Shown here in pieces: positions 1 through 9,202 of a stretch of DNA of 64,000 nucleotides. The stretch comes from Rhodopseudomonas palustris. Lineage in GTDB: Bacteria > Pseudomonadota > Alphaproteobacteria > Rhizobiales > Xanthobacteraceae. Positions within the stretch are counted from its first letter, which is position 1. Each line of letters begins with the position of its first letter. The stretch lies in NCBI RefSeq assembly GCF_034479375.1, contig NZ_CP140155.1:3196001-3260000 (forward strand), given 5' to 3'. The translations under genes were made by a program, and so were the position numbers. A model generated the notes under the pieces. The model worked only from the letters and a program-made list of their open reading frames with translations, was not told the DNA's origin and did no database searches.

Positions 1-1885
1 CGGTGTCGGCGCCGCCGTCGACCTTGCGTCGGATGCCGGCGAGGCCGGGGAAGTGAACCGGATCTTCCAACACGAAGGCGTGGGTCGAGCCGGAATCGAA
101 CCAGACGTCGCAGATGTCGTCGACCTTGTTCCACGCCTCGTTGGCGCGGGAGCCCAGAAAGCGCTCGCGCGCGCCCTCCTCGTACCAGGCGTCGGCGCCT
201 TCGCCTTCGAAGGCCTCCGCGATGCGGGCATTGACGGCGTCGTCGACCAGGATCTCGGCGGAGCCGTCGCCGGTCTCGCGCACGAACACCGCGATCGGCA
301 CGCCCCAGGCGCGCTGCCGCGAGATCACCCAATCCGGGCGGCCGGAAATCATGCCGTTGATGCGGTTCTGTCCCGCCGGCGGCACCCATTGGGTGACGGA
401 GATCGCCTGCAGCGCCCTATTGCGAAGCGTGTCTGACGAAGCAATTCCGGACTCCGGCGACCAGCGAATGTGCTCGCTAGTAATCGCCTTGTCCATCGCG
501 ATGAACCATTGCGGCGTGTTGCGGAAGATCACCGGCTTCTTCGAACGCCACGAATGCGGATACTGGTGCTTGAGCTTGCCGCGCGCCAGCAGCGCGCCGC
601 GCGCGATCAACGCCTGGATCACCGCCTCGTTGGCGTCGCCCTTCTCGCCCTTGTCGTTGATCACCCGCTTGCCGACAAAGCCCGGCGCGTGATCGGTCAG
701 CGCGCCGTTCTCGTCGACGGTGTAGGGGATCGTGGTGACGATGCCTGCTGCATCGAGTTGCGATTTGTTCTCCATCCAAATGTCGAAGTCTTCACGACCG
801 TGGCCTGGCGCTGTGTGGACAAAGCCAGTACCGGTGTCGTCAGTAACGTGATCTCCTTCGAGCAGTGGGACTATGAAATCATATCCCTGTCCGCGAAGTG
901 GATGCGCACACGTCAGCCCGTCTAATACGGCCTCAGCGACATCAGAAACGCGTTCAAATCCGATCACCTTGGCCTGTTTGAATACGTCTGCCGCAAGTTT
1001 GTCGGCCAGGATGAGGAGATCTCCAGCTTTCGCCCAATTGTCGGCCGGCGCATCCGAAACACGGAAAAGTCCGTAGGAGATCTTTGATGAGAAGCTGATT
1101 GCACGGTTGCCCGGCAGCGTCCAAGGCGTCGTTGTCCAGATTACCACAGAGGCTTGGTCGAGCTCGCGCGCGCCGACGCTGTTGGAGACCGGAAACTTCA
1201 CCCACACCGTATCGCTGGTGTAGTCCTCGTACTCGACCTCGGCCTCGGCCAGCGCGGTCTTTTCGACCACGCTCCACATCACCGGCTTGGAGCCGCGATA
1301 CAGCGTGCCGTTGGCGGCGAATTTCATCAGTTCGCGGGCGATCTGGGCTTCGGCGAAGTAGTCCATCGTGGCGTAGGGATGATCCCAGTCGCCGACGATG
1401 CCGAGCCGCTTGAACTCGTCGCGCTGGACGTTCAGCCACTTCTGGGCGTAGGCGCGGCATTCCTTGCGGAACGCCACCATCGCGGTCGAATCCTTGAAGT
1501 TCGGCTTCGGCTTGCCCTTGGAGCGGTAGTTCTCCTCCTCGATCTTCCATTCGATCGGCAGGCCGTGGCAGTCCCAGCCCGGCACGTAGTTGCTGTCGAA
1601 CCCGAGCATCTGCTGGCTCTTGGTGACGACGTCCTTGAGGATCTTGTTCAGCGCATGGCCGATATGGATGTGGCCATTGGCGTAAGGCGGGCCGTCGTGC
1701 AGCACGAATTTGGCGCGGCCCCGGGCGCTCTCGCGCAGCTTGCCGTAGAGGTCGATCTCCTCCCAGCGCTTCAGCAGTTCCGGCTCTCGGGCCGGCAGCC
1801 CGGCGCGCATCGGAAACTCCGTCTGCGGCAGGAAGAGGGTCTTGGAATAGTCGTTGGCGTCGGATTTTTCGGGCTTGTCGGACAT
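1..1885 (-). CDS. ileS: Isoleucyl-tRNA synthetase, N-terminal two thirds (runs off the left edge)
   Basis: Charges tRNA-Ile with isoleucine in the cytoplasm and edits misactivated valine. Translation on the minus strand from the ATG at 1885 opens [20 protein letters not shown]. It shows the class I HIGH signature as HIHIGH at residues 72-77 inside a Rossmann catalytic domain, then the inserted CP1 editing domain, with [13 protein letters not shown] early and [14 protein letters not shown] later. The frame stays open for 628 codons to base 2, so the KMSKS loop, anticodon-binding domain and stop lie outside the window. The 179 nt upstream hold no gene and should carry the promoter. Long open frames opposite this gene are antisense artefacts. 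The identity is secure; the only unknown is the missing C-terminus. Confidence 0.97.
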   Translation of the reverse strand, partial: MSDKPEKSDANDYSKTLFLPQTEFPMRAGLPAREPELLKRWEEIDLYGKLRESARGRAKFVLHDGPPYANGHIHIGHALNKILKDVVTKSQQMLGFDSNYVPGWDCHGLPIEWKIEEENYRSKGKPKPNFKDSTAMVAFRKECRAYAQKWLNVQRDEFKRLGIVGDWDHPYATMDYFAEAQIARELMKFAANGTLYRGSKPVMWSVVEKTALAEAEVEYEDYTSDTVWVKFPVSNSVGARELDQASVVIWTTTPWTLPGNRAISFSSKISYGLFRVSDAPADNWAKAGDLLILADKLAADVFKQAKVIGFERVSDVAEAVLDGLTCAHPLRGQGYDFIVPLLEGDHVTDDTGTGFVHTAPGHGREDFDIWMENKSQLDAAGIVTTIPYTVDENGALTDHAPGFVGKRVINDKGEKGDANEAVIQALIARGALLARGKLKHQYPHSWRSKKPVIFRNTPQWFIAMDKAITSEHIRWSPESGIASSDTLRNRALQAISVTQWVPPAGQNRINGMISGRPDWVISRQRAWGVPIAVFVRETGDGSAEILVDDAVNARIAEAFEGEGADAWYEEGARERFLGSRANEAWNKVDDICDVWFDSGSTHAFVLEDPVHFPGLAGIRRKVDGGADT

Positions 1886-2064
1886 GGAAGCTCTGGGTCA
1901 AGAGGCGCTGACGCGATCGATCGCGATGAAATAGGCGGGTCCCGGTCTTGCGCCGAACTCGAAGCTCAGGCGGAAGCCGGGCCGCTAATGCTGATGATGA
2001 GGCGCCGTGCAGACATGCGGCATTCATTAGCAGGCGGTCGCAGGATCGCAAAGCCCCGCGGCGG

Positions 2065-2637
2065 TCATCCTTGCGTCTGGCCGCCCTTCCCGAGCGGCCG
2101 GGCCGGATTGCCGCCGACCGTGGCGCCTGCGGCGACGTCGCGGGTCACGACGCTGCCGGCGCCGATCACGGCGCCGTCGCCGATGCTGATGCCGGGCAGG
2201 ATGATCGAGCCGCCGCCGATCCAGACGTCGGCGCCGATCGTCACCGGGCGGCCGAATTCGAGGCCATCGCGGCGAGTGGCGGCGTCGCGGGGGTGGTCGG
2301 CGGCGTAGATCTGCACCGCCGGGCCGATCTGGGTGCGGTCGCCGATCGACACCGGCATGATGTCGAGGATGACGCAGTTGAAATTCAGAAACACGCCGTC
2401 GCCGAGCCGGATGTTGTAGCCGCAGTCGCAGAAGAACGGCGGGCGGACGACGGCTCCCTTGCCGACGTGGCCGAAATGCTCCGACAGCAACGTATGCCGC
2501 TCGGCGGCCGGCAGCGCGCCGGTGGCGTTGTAGCGCACGATCCAGGCTTTGTTGGCGGCCTCGTCGGCGGCGAGCTCGGGGCTGCCGGGGCGGTACAGCT
2601 CGCCCGCCAGCATCTTCTCTTTCTCGGTTTTCGTCAC
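2065..2637 (-). CDS. Maltose/galactoside O-acetyltransferase family (left-handed beta-helix)
   Basis: Predicted to transfer acetyl from acetyl-CoA to a sugar hydroxyl (maltose/galactoside/nodulation-type acetyltransferase, LacA/Maa/NodL group). It has 190 residues, close to the family norm of about 185-200. The N-terminal cap motif (EKMLAGELYRPGSPEL) is typical of Maa/LacA. The C-terminal half shows hexapeptide repeats of the parallel beta-helix (IGDRTQIGPAVQIY, VWIGGGSIILPGISIGDGAVIGAGSVV). The start is GTG at 2637, overlapping the ribF stop as GTGA, so the two are translationally coupled. The physiological substrate cannot be read from the sequence, and the link to riboflavin metabolism is positional only. 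Confidence 0.88.
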   Translation of the reverse strand: MTKTEKEKMLAGELYRPGSPELAADEAANKAWIVRYNATGALPAAERHTLLSEHFGHVGKGAVVRPPFFCDCGYNIRLGDGVFLNFNCVILDIMPVSIGDRTQIGPAVQIYAADHPRDAATRRDGLEFGRPVTIGADVWIGGGSIILPGISIGDGAVIGAGSVVTRDVAAGATVGGNPARPLGKGGQTQG

Positions 2638-3602
2638 GCGATGTCGCCGAGTTTCGGGAACGCGCCGTGGTCGGCGGCGAGCGCGGCGCGGGCGCGGGCC
2701 GAGTCGTCGTCCATTTGGCGGATCAGCGCCTCGATGCTCTCGAACTTCTCCTCGTCGCGGATGAAGGCGATGAAGGCGATATCGAGCGTCTCGCCGTAGA
2801 GCTGTTCGTTGAAGTCGAACAGAAAGATCTCCAGCAGCGGCGCGCCGTTGTCGAAGGTCGGCCGACGGCCGAAATTCGCCACCGCGTCGTAGTGCTTAGC
2901 CCCGCGGCCGACCCGCACCGCATAGATGCCGTGTTTCAGCCCGCATTGCGGATCGAGCCGGATGTTGGCGGTGGGATAGCCGAGCTCGCGGCCACGCTTC
3001 TCGCCATGGATCACCTCGCCGGTGACGAACCAGGGCGCGCCCAGCATCTGCGTGGCGGCGGCGATGTGGCCTTCCTCCAGTGCCTTGCGGATCGCGCTCG
3101 ACGACACCGGATGATCGCCGAAATCGACATGCGGCTGCACGTCGACCTCGATGCCGAGCGCCGGTGCCTCGCCGACCAGCATCGACGGCGAGCCGCCGCG
3201 GCCCTTGCCGAAATGGAAGTCGTAGCCGACCGCAATGCCCTGCACGCCGAGCCGGCCGATCAGCTCGTGGTGGATGAAATCATGCGCCGTCGTCGCCGCG
3301 CGGACGGCGTCGAAGCGCAGCACCACCGCGCCGTCGAGGCCGGTGCCGGCCAGCAGCCGGAGCTTGGCGGGTTCCTCGGTGAGCCGGAATTGCGGGGTGT
3401 CGGGGCTGAAGAATTTGCGCGGATGCGGTTCGAACGTCACCGCCAGCGCCGGGGCGCGGCGGACCCGCGCCATTTCGAGGCAGGCGCCGATCACGGCGCG
3501 ATGACCCAGATGCACGCCGTCGAAATTGCCCATCGCCACCACCGCCCCCCTGGGGATGGCGGACGCGGGGGTGTCGTCGCGGATCACGGCAAAGCCAGTC
3601 AT
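2634..3602 (-). CDS. ribF: Bifunctional riboflavin kinase / FAD synthetase
   Basis: Phosphorylates riboflavin to FMN and adenylylates FMN to FAD in the cytosol. The N-terminal FAD-synthetase domain carries GNFDGVHLGHRAVI, the nucleotidyltransferase GxHxGH loop. The C-terminal flavokinase domain has KRGRELGYPTANI with the PTAN motif and ends at the usual length (322 residues from ATG 3602, MTGFAVIRDD). A TTG at 3614 would add four residues, and I prefer the ATG. It overlaps the downstream acetyltransferase by 4 nt. About 150 nt without a gene separate it from the RNase T2 gene, which is on the same strand. Confidence 0.95.
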   Translation of the reverse strand: MTGFAVIRDDTPASAIPRGAVVAMGNFDGVHLGHRAVIGACLEMARVRRAPALAVTFEPHPRKFFSPDTPQFRLTEEPAKLRLLAGTGLDGAVVLRFDAVRAATTAHDFIHHELIGRLGVQGIAVGYDFHFGKGRGGSPSMLVGEAPALGIEVDVQPHVDFGDHPVSSSAIRKALEEGHIAAATQMLGAPWFVTGEVIHGEKRGRELGYPTANIRLDPQCGLKHGIYAVRVGRGAKHYDAVANFGRRPTFDNGAPLLEIFLFDFNEQLYGETLDIAFIAFIRDEEKFESIEALIRQMDDDSARARAALAADHGAFPKLGDIA

Positions 3603-3751
3603 GTCGGATTTCAATTCATCGCTTCGAAGGTGGGAGCACGACGGTGACGCGGAGCGCCACGCGAAGTCAAGCCGGCGGCGGGTCTGGGGTGACGCCGGCC
3701 GCGACGCTGCTGGAATCTGGCCCTGCCTTGGGTTTGCCGCAAGCGCGCTCG

Positions 3752-4447
3752 TCAGCCGCCACGGACCGGAGGCACTGCCAGCCGGTCGCGACGGCAGGCG
3801 CGGCGGTCGATCTCCTCGCAGGCGCGGAACTGCAGATCCTTACTCATGCAGATCCGGACCTCGGTCAACCGGGTGCGGTCGCAGATCACGGCGATCGCCG
3901 AACTGCTGAGGCCGGGATTGACCTTGATGAAGGCTTCCTCGACCTCGGCCGGCGTGACCGTCCGGGCCTCCTTGGCGTCGATGAAGTCCGGCGGGACGCG
4001 CACCGCGGCGCGCGCCTTGCGAATGTTCTCGAAGTAGTCACGCGCCGAGCCGCCAGTACAGGTGCCGTGCTTGTCCCACTCGTTGTAGATCAGCCCCGGC
4101 GCCGGCATCAGGTCGAGCATCGCATTCATGATGCGGCGATCGAGCCGCGGCGACGGCCGCTGGCAATATTCCGGAAAGCCGCGCTCGTACTGCGGCCACA
4201 GCCCGTGCACCACGAAGGAGAACGGGCGCCCCCCGCACTGGATCTGCTGCGAGCGCCCGGTATTGCCGCGCTCGGAGGCCTGCTCGCAATAGGACGGCGA
4301 CCACGACAGCGCCAGCACGTAGAAATCGAACTCGCCGGGCGCGTTCTGGCGCCGGTCCTGGGCGCGAGCGGCGGTGACCGCGAATGCGGCGATACAGACG
4401 GCCAAGGCGGCGAGCAACGACCGCCGGCGAACGGTGAAATGACGCAT
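3752..4447 (-). CDS. Secreted ribonuclease T2 family protein
   Basis: An endoribonuclease cleaving single-stranded RNA through a 2',3'-cyclic phosphate, predicted to act in the periplasm or outside the cell. From ATG 4447 (MRHFTVRRRS) the protein has a signal peptide with an Ala-rich core ending AARAQ. Both catalytic blocks of the family are present: CAS I as FVVHGLWPQYE and CAS II as EWDKHGTC, supplying the two catalytic histidines and the acidic/lysine pair. Several cysteines (YCEQ, QCGG, YCQR, GTCTG, ICDR, ICMS, ACEE, ACRR) can form the usual disulfides. It has 231 residues, normal for bacterial T2. A start at 4468 adds a non-signal-like prefix and is less likely. Confidence 0.92.
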   Translation of the reverse strand: MRHFTVRRRSLLAALAVCIAAFAVTAARAQDRRQNAPGEFDFYVLALSWSPSYCEQASERGNTGRSQQIQCGGRPFSFVVHGLWPQYERGFPEYCQRPSPRLDRRIMNAMLDLMPAPGLIYNEWDKHGTCTGGSARDYFENIRKARAAVRVPPDFIDAKEARTVTPAEVEEAFIKVNPGLSSSAIAVICDRTRLTEVRICMSKDLQFRACEEIDRRACRRDRLAVPPVRGG

Positions 4448-4566
4448 GATGAAGGCCCCCGCTGCCACGAACCGGCAAAGCCTAGCGAGCGATCAGGAAC
4501 GTTTCAAGAACGCAAAAAGATGGAAGACGGATACAGAGCGGCGGCACATGGTGCCGCCCCGCCGGC

Positions 4567-5028
4567 TCAGGGCTTGGCGGCCTTGCAGGCAGGATTGAAC
4601 GCCCAGTTGCGATCGACGCCGACGACGCAGAACTCGACGCCGTGGCCGAAGCCGGCGAGACCGCCGTCCTCGATGATCGAGAAATACACCGGGCGGACGA
4701 GGCCGTCGTTCAGATAGGCCTCCGCCGCACAATAGCGACGCGGAATGTTGTCGCTCTGCCAGGGGCGAAACGCGACCTCGCGAAGCTTCGAATAGCCGGT
4801 GATCCGCAGCGCCGAATTCCAGAAGTTACCCTCCTTCTCGGCGAACTGATAGGTCACCGAGGGCAGCCCCGCCTCGCAGGCCGGCAGATTGCCGTCGTAT
4901 CGAGGACCGGACAGCCAGAAATTCATCTCCAGCGGATTGGCCGCCTGCGCCGCCGGCGCGAGCGCGAACAGTCCAAGCAGCGCCGCGAGAGCGGCCATCT
5001 GAAATTTCAAGGTCGAAACAAGGCGCAT
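4567..5028 (-). CDS. Exported conserved hypothetical protein
   Basis: Not assignable to a function. From ATG 5028 (MRLVSTLKFQ) it has 153 residues with a clear Sec signal peptide (hydrophobic LAALLGLFALAP, cleavage near AQAAN). The mature part is rich in aromatic residues and contains four cysteines (PACEAG, YCAAE, FCVVG, PACKA), likely paired in the oxidising periplasm. A longer reading frame exists, but it would bury the signal peptide behind more than 35 residues that overlap the divergent promoter, so the ATG at 5028 is preferred. It lies divergently from the next small exported protein, leaving about 165 nt for two promoters. Confidence 0.8.
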   Translation of the reverse strand: MRLVSTLKFQMAALAALLGLFALAPAAQAANPLEMNFWLSGPRYDGNLPACEAGLPSVTYQFAEKEGNFWNSALRITGYSKLREVAFRPWQSDNIPRRYCAAEAYLNDGLVRPVYFSIIEDGGLAGFGHGVEFCVVGVDRNWAFNPACKAAKP

Positions 5029-5192
5029 GGACGATTCACCGGATTTTCTGCGGCGGACGGTGCCGCGAAGCCATGCCGAGGTCAAGTGCAGCGCAGCCAC
5101 ACCTGCGGACATCCGGGCGCGCGGACGTCCGTGTGTTCTTTCCATCGCCCTCGCAACGCTCTAGAATCACGACAGCCATGAAGGAGATTCCA

Positions 5193-5483
5193 ATGCGCAT
5201 GCTGAAGGCCGCGGGCCTCGCCGTTCTCTGTGCGATGCTGTCCGGCACCGCCTCCCGCGCCGACACCGTGCCGATCGTCAAGGGCAATGATACCGGCGGG
5301 ATCATCTCCTACAATCTGGTCGGTCACGCCGACGTGCGCGCGATCGCGATCGACCATTGCGCGCGCTACGGCAAGGTCGTGAAGCTGCTCGGCGTGCAGG
5401 CGAATTACGGCGGCTACATCTCGTTCTCCTGCCGCTGGGTGCCGTATGGCGCGGACGAGCGACCGCTGCGCGTCGCCTACTGA
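5193..5483 (+). CDS. Small exported hypothetical protein
   Basis: A 96-residue protein of unknown role. The start at 5193 is chosen because an AAGGAG ribosome-binding site lies at 5181-5186, seven bases upstream, and the reading opens directly into a signal peptide (MRMLKAAGLAVLCAMLSGTA, cleavage near SRADT). The mature domain is about 70 residues with two cysteines (HCARYG, FSCRW). It ends 13 nt before the DUF3617 gene on the same strand, so the two are probably co-transcribed. No domain was recognised. Confidence 0.75.
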   Translation: MRMLKAAGLAVLCAMLSGTASRADTVPIVKGNDTGGIISYNLVGHADVRAIAIDHCARYGKVVKLLGVQANYGGYISFSCRWVPYGADERPLRVAY

Positions 5484-5496
5484 GCGGACAGACTCC

Positions 5497-6033
5497 ATGA
5501 ATCGAGCGGGTACATTCGGGCTCTGCGCGCTGCCGCTGCTGATCGCTTCGACGACGGCTGCGCTGGCGATCGACCTGCCGACCCGCAAAGCGGGGCTGTG
5601 GGAGCTGAAGATGGCGCGGGCCGGCGCTGCGGGCGAGGAGATCGCCATGCAGCACTGCACCGACGAGGCCACCGACAAAAAGATGACCTCGTCGTTCCAG
5701 CCGATGTCCGACGAAGTCTGCTCCAAACAGGACACGCAGAAGACCGCCACCGGCTACGTCATCGACGCCGTGTGCAGCACCGCCGGCATGACGGCGACGT
5801 CGCGGTCCGAGATCACCGGCGATTTCAACTCCGCCTATTCGGTCAAGGTGACCTCGCATCACGAGAAGCCGCTGCCGGGCGTACCCAAGGACGCGACCAT
5901 GACGCTCGATGCGAAATGGCTCGGTCCCTGCAAGAGCGGCCAAAGGCCCGGCGACATCGTGATGCCCGGCGGCATCAAGATGAACATCGCCGACATCGAA
6001 AAACTCAAGGCGCTGATGCCGAAGCCGAAGTAG
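5497..6033 (+). CDS. DUF3617 family exported protein
   Basis: An exported protein of the DUF3617 type, function unknown. It begins at ATG 5497 with a signal peptide (MNRAGTFGLCALPLLIASTT, cleavage near ALAID). It then shows the family pattern of an early GLWELKM strand, a conserved CTDEATDKKM segment, paired cysteines (QHCTD, EVCSKQ, DAVCS, GPCKS) and a C-terminal basic tail. It has 178 residues. It follows the preceding small exported protein by 13 nt with the same orientation. The family name rests on pattern recognition of the WE(L/I)K...C(L/T)...C layout and is moderately certain. Confidence 0.8.
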   Translation: MNRAGTFGLCALPLLIASTTAALAIDLPTRKAGLWELKMARAGAAGEEIAMQHCTDEATDKKMTSSFQPMSDEVCSKQDTQKTATGYVIDAVCSTAGMTATSRSEITGDFNSAYSVKVTSHHEKPLPGVPKDATMTLDAKWLGPCKSGQRPGDIVMPGGIKMNIADIEKLKALMPKPK

Positions 6034-6133
6034 CGGCCGGCTCGGCCATTGGCCGAGGGAGTGCCGGCTGGCTGATCGGACCGAGCAACGCTGGCGCAAA
6101 TACAACACCCGGCGACCATCGTCGCAGCCTCCG

Positions 6134-6173
6134 TTGACAGCCATCGTTCTTGCCGCGATGTTATATTGTAACG
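6134..6173 (+). promoter_or_regulatory. Candidate promoter with overlapping Zur operator
   Basis: A perfect TTGACA (6134-6139) is followed about 20 nt later by the near-palindrome TGTTATATTGTAACG (6159-6173). Its core GTTATA-T-TGTAAC matches the general Zur-box pattern GTTATA-n-TATAAC with one broken pair. The operator would cover the -10 region, as expected for repression by Zn-loaded Zur. The genes immediately downstream (DUF2946 and a TonB receptor) fit zinc-starvation import. The motif match is seen in the sequence; Zur binding is inference. Confidence 0.6.
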
Positions 6174-6187
6174 TCGGTTGGCAGGGC

Positions 6188-6574
6188 ATGCCGTTCGAGG
6201 CTTGGGTGGGCATGGGCTGGGTGCGGGCAAATATCCGATCGGGAGAGCGGCTGGCGCTGATCGCGCTCGCGCTCCAGTTCGCCCTGTCGTTCGGACACTT
6301 CCACGGCATTGACGGTCCCGCGCAAGCACTCGCACAAGCGGCCTCGGCCATTGGCCCGGACGCACCCGATACCGATCACCATCACAACGCCGCGGCCGAT
6401 CTGTGCGCGATCTGCGCCGTCGTCTCGATGGCGGGCACGATGCTCGACGCCGCGCCGCCGGCCTTGCCGCTCCGGCGTGCGGACCCACTGCACTATCGCA
6501 TCGCCGCGGTGGCTGCCGCCGATCCGAGCCCGCAGCCCGGTGGTTTCCAGCCGCGCGCGCCTCCCGCTTCCTGA
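6188..6574 (+). CDS. DUF2946-type small protein, probable metal-handling partner of the TonB receptor
   Basis: About 128 residues. It has one hydrophobic segment (LALIALALQFALSFGHFHG) followed by a metal-ligand-rich stretch containing DTDHHHN and a CAIC pair, then a Pro/Ala-rich tail. This matches the DUF2946 layout of short inner-membrane or exported proteins found beside metal TonB receptors. The start is uncertain. A TTG at 6134 and an ATG at 6158 would lie inside the promoter and operator, so ATG 6188 or ATG 6212 (MGWVRANIRS) is preferred. It precedes the receptor gene by 128 nt on the same strand. The exact role (zinc chaperone, sensor or TonB accessory) is unknown. Confidence 0.7.
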   Translation: MPFEAWVGMGWVRANIRSGERLALIALALQFALSFGHFHGIDGPAQALAQAASAIGPDAPDTDHHHNAAADLCAICAVVSMAGTMLDAAPPALPLRRADPLHYRIAAVAAADPSPQPGGFQPRAPPAS

Positions 6575-6702
6575 CTGCATCCGATCGAGCCACGCGCGGC
6601 ACTGCCCCGGCAGTACGCGGAGCCCATTCGTATTCGATCTGCCTCGCGCGGAGTCCGGAATCCGGCGCTGAAGCGCCGACCCGGTCAGTCAGGACTCAGA
6701 CC

Positions 6703-9063
6703 ATGTCATTCGCCTTCAAACGCGCGCTCCTGCTCGGCAGCGCAGCCTTCGTCGCCTTCGACGGCCTGCCGGCATCGCAGGCCTTCGCGCAGACCGCCAC
6801 CGCGCTGCCGGAAGTCGTCGTCACCGCGCCTAGCCCGATCGTGCGCCGCCACAGCGCGCCGCCGACCCGGCCCGCAACCCGCGTGGCCGCTCCCGCACGA
6901 CAGCGCGGAACTGCTCCGGCCGAAACGCCGCCCGTCGTCGCCCAGCCGGCGGCAGCGCTGCCCGGCACGCTGCCGATCGTCACCGACCAGTTCGCCACCG
7001 TCACGGTCGTTCCGAACGAAGAAATCCGGCGCAATGGCGGCGGCACGCTCGGCGACCTGCTGAACAACAAGCCGGGCATCACCGGCTCGAGCTACGCGCC
7101 GGGCGGCGCCAGCCGGCCGATCATTCGCGGCCTCGACGTCAATCGCGTCAACATCATCGAGAACGGCATCGGCAGCAACGGCGCCTCCGATCTCGGCGAA
7201 GATCATTTCGTGCCGATTGATCCGCTCTCGACCAACCAGGTCGAAGTGATCCGCGGCCCGGCGACGCTGCGCTACGGCTCGACCGCGATCGGCGGCGTGG
7301 TCAGCGCTACCAACAACCGCATCCCCGACGCGCTGCCGCCCTGCGCCGCACCGTTCCAGAGCTATGGCCTGCCGGTGAAGGCGCCGGCGGCGATCGGCGG
7401 CTCGCCGGGCTGCATGAATGCGGAAGTTCGCAGCGCCGTCAGTTCGGTCGATCGCGGCGTCGAAGGCGCGGTGCTGCTGGATGCGGCCGGCAACAACGTC
7501 GCCGTCCATGCCGACGTCTACGGCCGCAACACCAGCGACTACAATGTTCCGAGCTATCCCTATGCGGCGCCTGGCCTGCCGTTCAACGGACGGCAGACGA
7601 ACTCGGCCACACAGGCGGCCGGGGCCTCGATCGGCGGCTCGTACCTGTTCGATGGCGGCTTCATCGGCGCGTCGATCACGCAGACCAATTCGATCTACCG
7701 GATCCCCGGCCCCGAGGGGGTGGAGTTCGGCACACGGATCGATGCCAAGCAGACCAAATTCAACGCCAAGGGCGAGTATCGGCCCGACGCGGCCGCGATC
7801 GAGGCGATCCGGTTCTGGGTCGGCGCCACCGACTACAAGCACAACGAGATCGGCCGCACTGTCGAGGACGATCCGACCACCGACGGAACGCGGCAGACCT
7901 TCACCAACCGCGAACAGGAAGGCCGACTCGAGGTGCAGTTGACGCCGTTCAACGCCGGCTTCGCCGCGGTGACGACGGCGGTCGGCGTGCAGGCCGGCCA
8001 TCAGGAATTGACCGCCCCCAGCCCCGACGACCCGACCAGCCCGTTGAACGGCCTGTTCGATCCCAACAAGAATACCCGAGTTGCCGGCTACATCTTCAAC
8101 GAACTGCAGTTCACCAACACCACCAAGGCGCAGGTGGCAGGTCGCATCGAACACGTCGAGCTGTCGGGAACGACGCCCTCCTCGGTGCCGGAAATCTTCG
8201 ACCTCAACACCGATCCCAGCGCGATCGGCGCGGCCACCTCGCGCAACCTGTCGTTCACGCCGAAGAGCTTCAGCCTCGGCCTGATCCAGGCGCTGCCGTG
8301 GGGCCTGTCGGCCAGCATCACCGGGCAATATGTCGAGCGCGCACCGAAGCCCGCCGAATTGTTCTCGCGCGGCGGCCACGACGCCACCGCGACCTTCGAC
8401 ATCGGTAATCCCAATCTGAAAATGGAGACGGCAAAGTCGGTGGAAGTCGGCCTGCGCCGCGCAGACGGACCGTTCCGGTTCGAGATCACCGGCTACTACA
8501 CGCAGTTCAGCGGCTTCATCTACCGGCGGCTGACCGGCAACACCTGTGAGGAAGTCGAGTGCATTGCCGGCGGCGGCCTCGAACTGAACCAGGCGGTCTA
8601 TTCGCAGCGCGATGCCACCTTCAAGGGCGGCGAATTCCAGAGCCAGCTCGACGTCGCGCAGTTCTATGGCGGCACCTGGGGCATCGAGAACCAGTTCGAC
8701 GTGGTGCGCGCCACCTTCGCCGACGGCACCAACGTGCCGCGGATCCCGCCGGTGCGCCTCGGCGGCGGATTGTTCTGGCGCGACGCCAACTGGCTGGCCC
8801 GCATCAACCTGCTGCACGCCTTCGCCCAGAACGACGTCGCGGAGATCGCCGAGACGACGACGCCCGGCTACAATCTGCTGAAGGCCGAGGTCAGCTACCG
8901 GACCAAGCTCAATCCCAATGTCTGGGGCGCGCAGGAGATGCTGGTCGGCCTGGTCGGCAACAACTTGCTCAACGAGAACATCCGCAACTCGGTGTCCTAC
9001 AGCAAGGACAACGTGCTGATGCCCGGCATCGGCGTGCGGGCATTCGCGAATTTGAAGTTCTGA
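6703..9063 (+). CDS. TonB-dependent outer-membrane receptor, ZnuD-like (zinc uptake)
   Basis: A 786-residue beta-barrel receptor. ATG 6703 opens a signal peptide (MSFAFKRALLLGSAAFVAFD, cleavage near SQAFAQ). The TonB box region reads LPEVVVTAPS. A Pro/Arg/Ala-rich linker of about 60 residues precedes the plug (GTLGDLLNNKPGITGSSYAP, RPIIRGLDVNRVNI, VEVIRGPATLRYGSTAIGGVV). The barrel ends in the expected C-terminal phenylalanine (FANLKF). The plug style and the VPIDPLSTNQVEVIRGP segment resemble ZnuD receptors rather than siderophore receptors. The upstream Zur-like operator and DUF2946 gene support zinc as the substrate. Substrate specificity is inference; the receptor fold is secure. Confidence 0.88.
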   Translation: MSFAFKRALLLGSAAFVAFDGLPASQAFAQTATALPEVVVTAPSPIVRRHSAPPTRPATRVAAPARQRGTAPAETPPVVAQPAAALPGTLPIVTDQFATVTVVPNEEIRRNGGGTLGDLLNNKPGITGSSYAPGGASRPIIRGLDVNRVNIIENGIGSNGASDLGEDHFVPIDPLSTNQVEVIRGPATLRYGSTAIGGVVSATNNRIPDALPPCAAPFQSYGLPVKAPAAIGGSPGCMNAEVRSAVSSVDRGVEGAVLLDAAGNNVAVHADVYGRNTSDYNVPSYPYAAPGLPFNGRQTNSATQAAGASIGGSYLFDGGFIGASITQTNSIYRIPGPEGVEFGTRIDAKQTKFNAKGEYRPDAAAIEAIRFWVGATDYKHNEIGRTVEDDPTTDGTRQTFTNREQEGRLEVQLTPFNAGFAAVTTAVGVQAGHQELTAPSPDDPTSPLNGLFDPNKNTRVAGYIFNELQFTNTTKAQVAGRIEHVELSGTTPSSVPEIFDLNTDPSAIGAATSRNLSFTPKSFSLGLIQALPWGLSASITGQYVERAPKPAELFSRGGHDATATFDIGNPNLKMETAKSVEVGLRRADGPFRFEITGYYTQFSGFIYRRLTGNTCEEVECIAGGGLELNQAVYSQRDATFKGGEFQSQLDVAQFYGGTWGIENQFDVVRATFADGTNVPRIPPVRLGGGLFWRDANWLARINLLHAFAQNDVAEIAETTTPGYNLLKAEVSYRTKLNPNVWGAQEMLVGLVGNNLLNENIRNSVSYSKDNVLMPGIGVRAFANLKF

Positions 9064-9072
9064 GCCAGGGAC

Positions 9073-9173
9073 GTCATTCCGGGGGCGCGAGCGACAGCTC
9101 GCGAACCCGGAATCCAGAGGTTGCCGTGAGAGAGATTCCGGGTTCGCGAACTTCGTTCGCGCCCCGGAATGAC
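9073..9173. repeat. Palindromic intergenic repeat, family A (CCGGAAT type)
   Basis: Starts with GTCATTCCGGGGGCGCGA and ends with its near-complement GCGCCCCGGAATGAC, with inner arms GCGAACCCGGAATC and GATTCCGGGTTCGCG. The whole can fold into a long hairpin. It fills the gap between the convergent receptor and GNAT genes, where it could end transcription from both sides. Two more copies lie at 20907-21000 and 26903-27013. Confidence 0.9.
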
Positions 9174-9202
9174 GAACGAGAGAATTGCCGGCGCGAGTCG
9201 TC

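Noticed and set aside
6134..6187. Translation start of the DUF2946 gene at TTG 6134
   Set aside because: The TTG is part of a perfect -35 element and the frame crosses the operator; a start at 6188 or 6212 is preferred.
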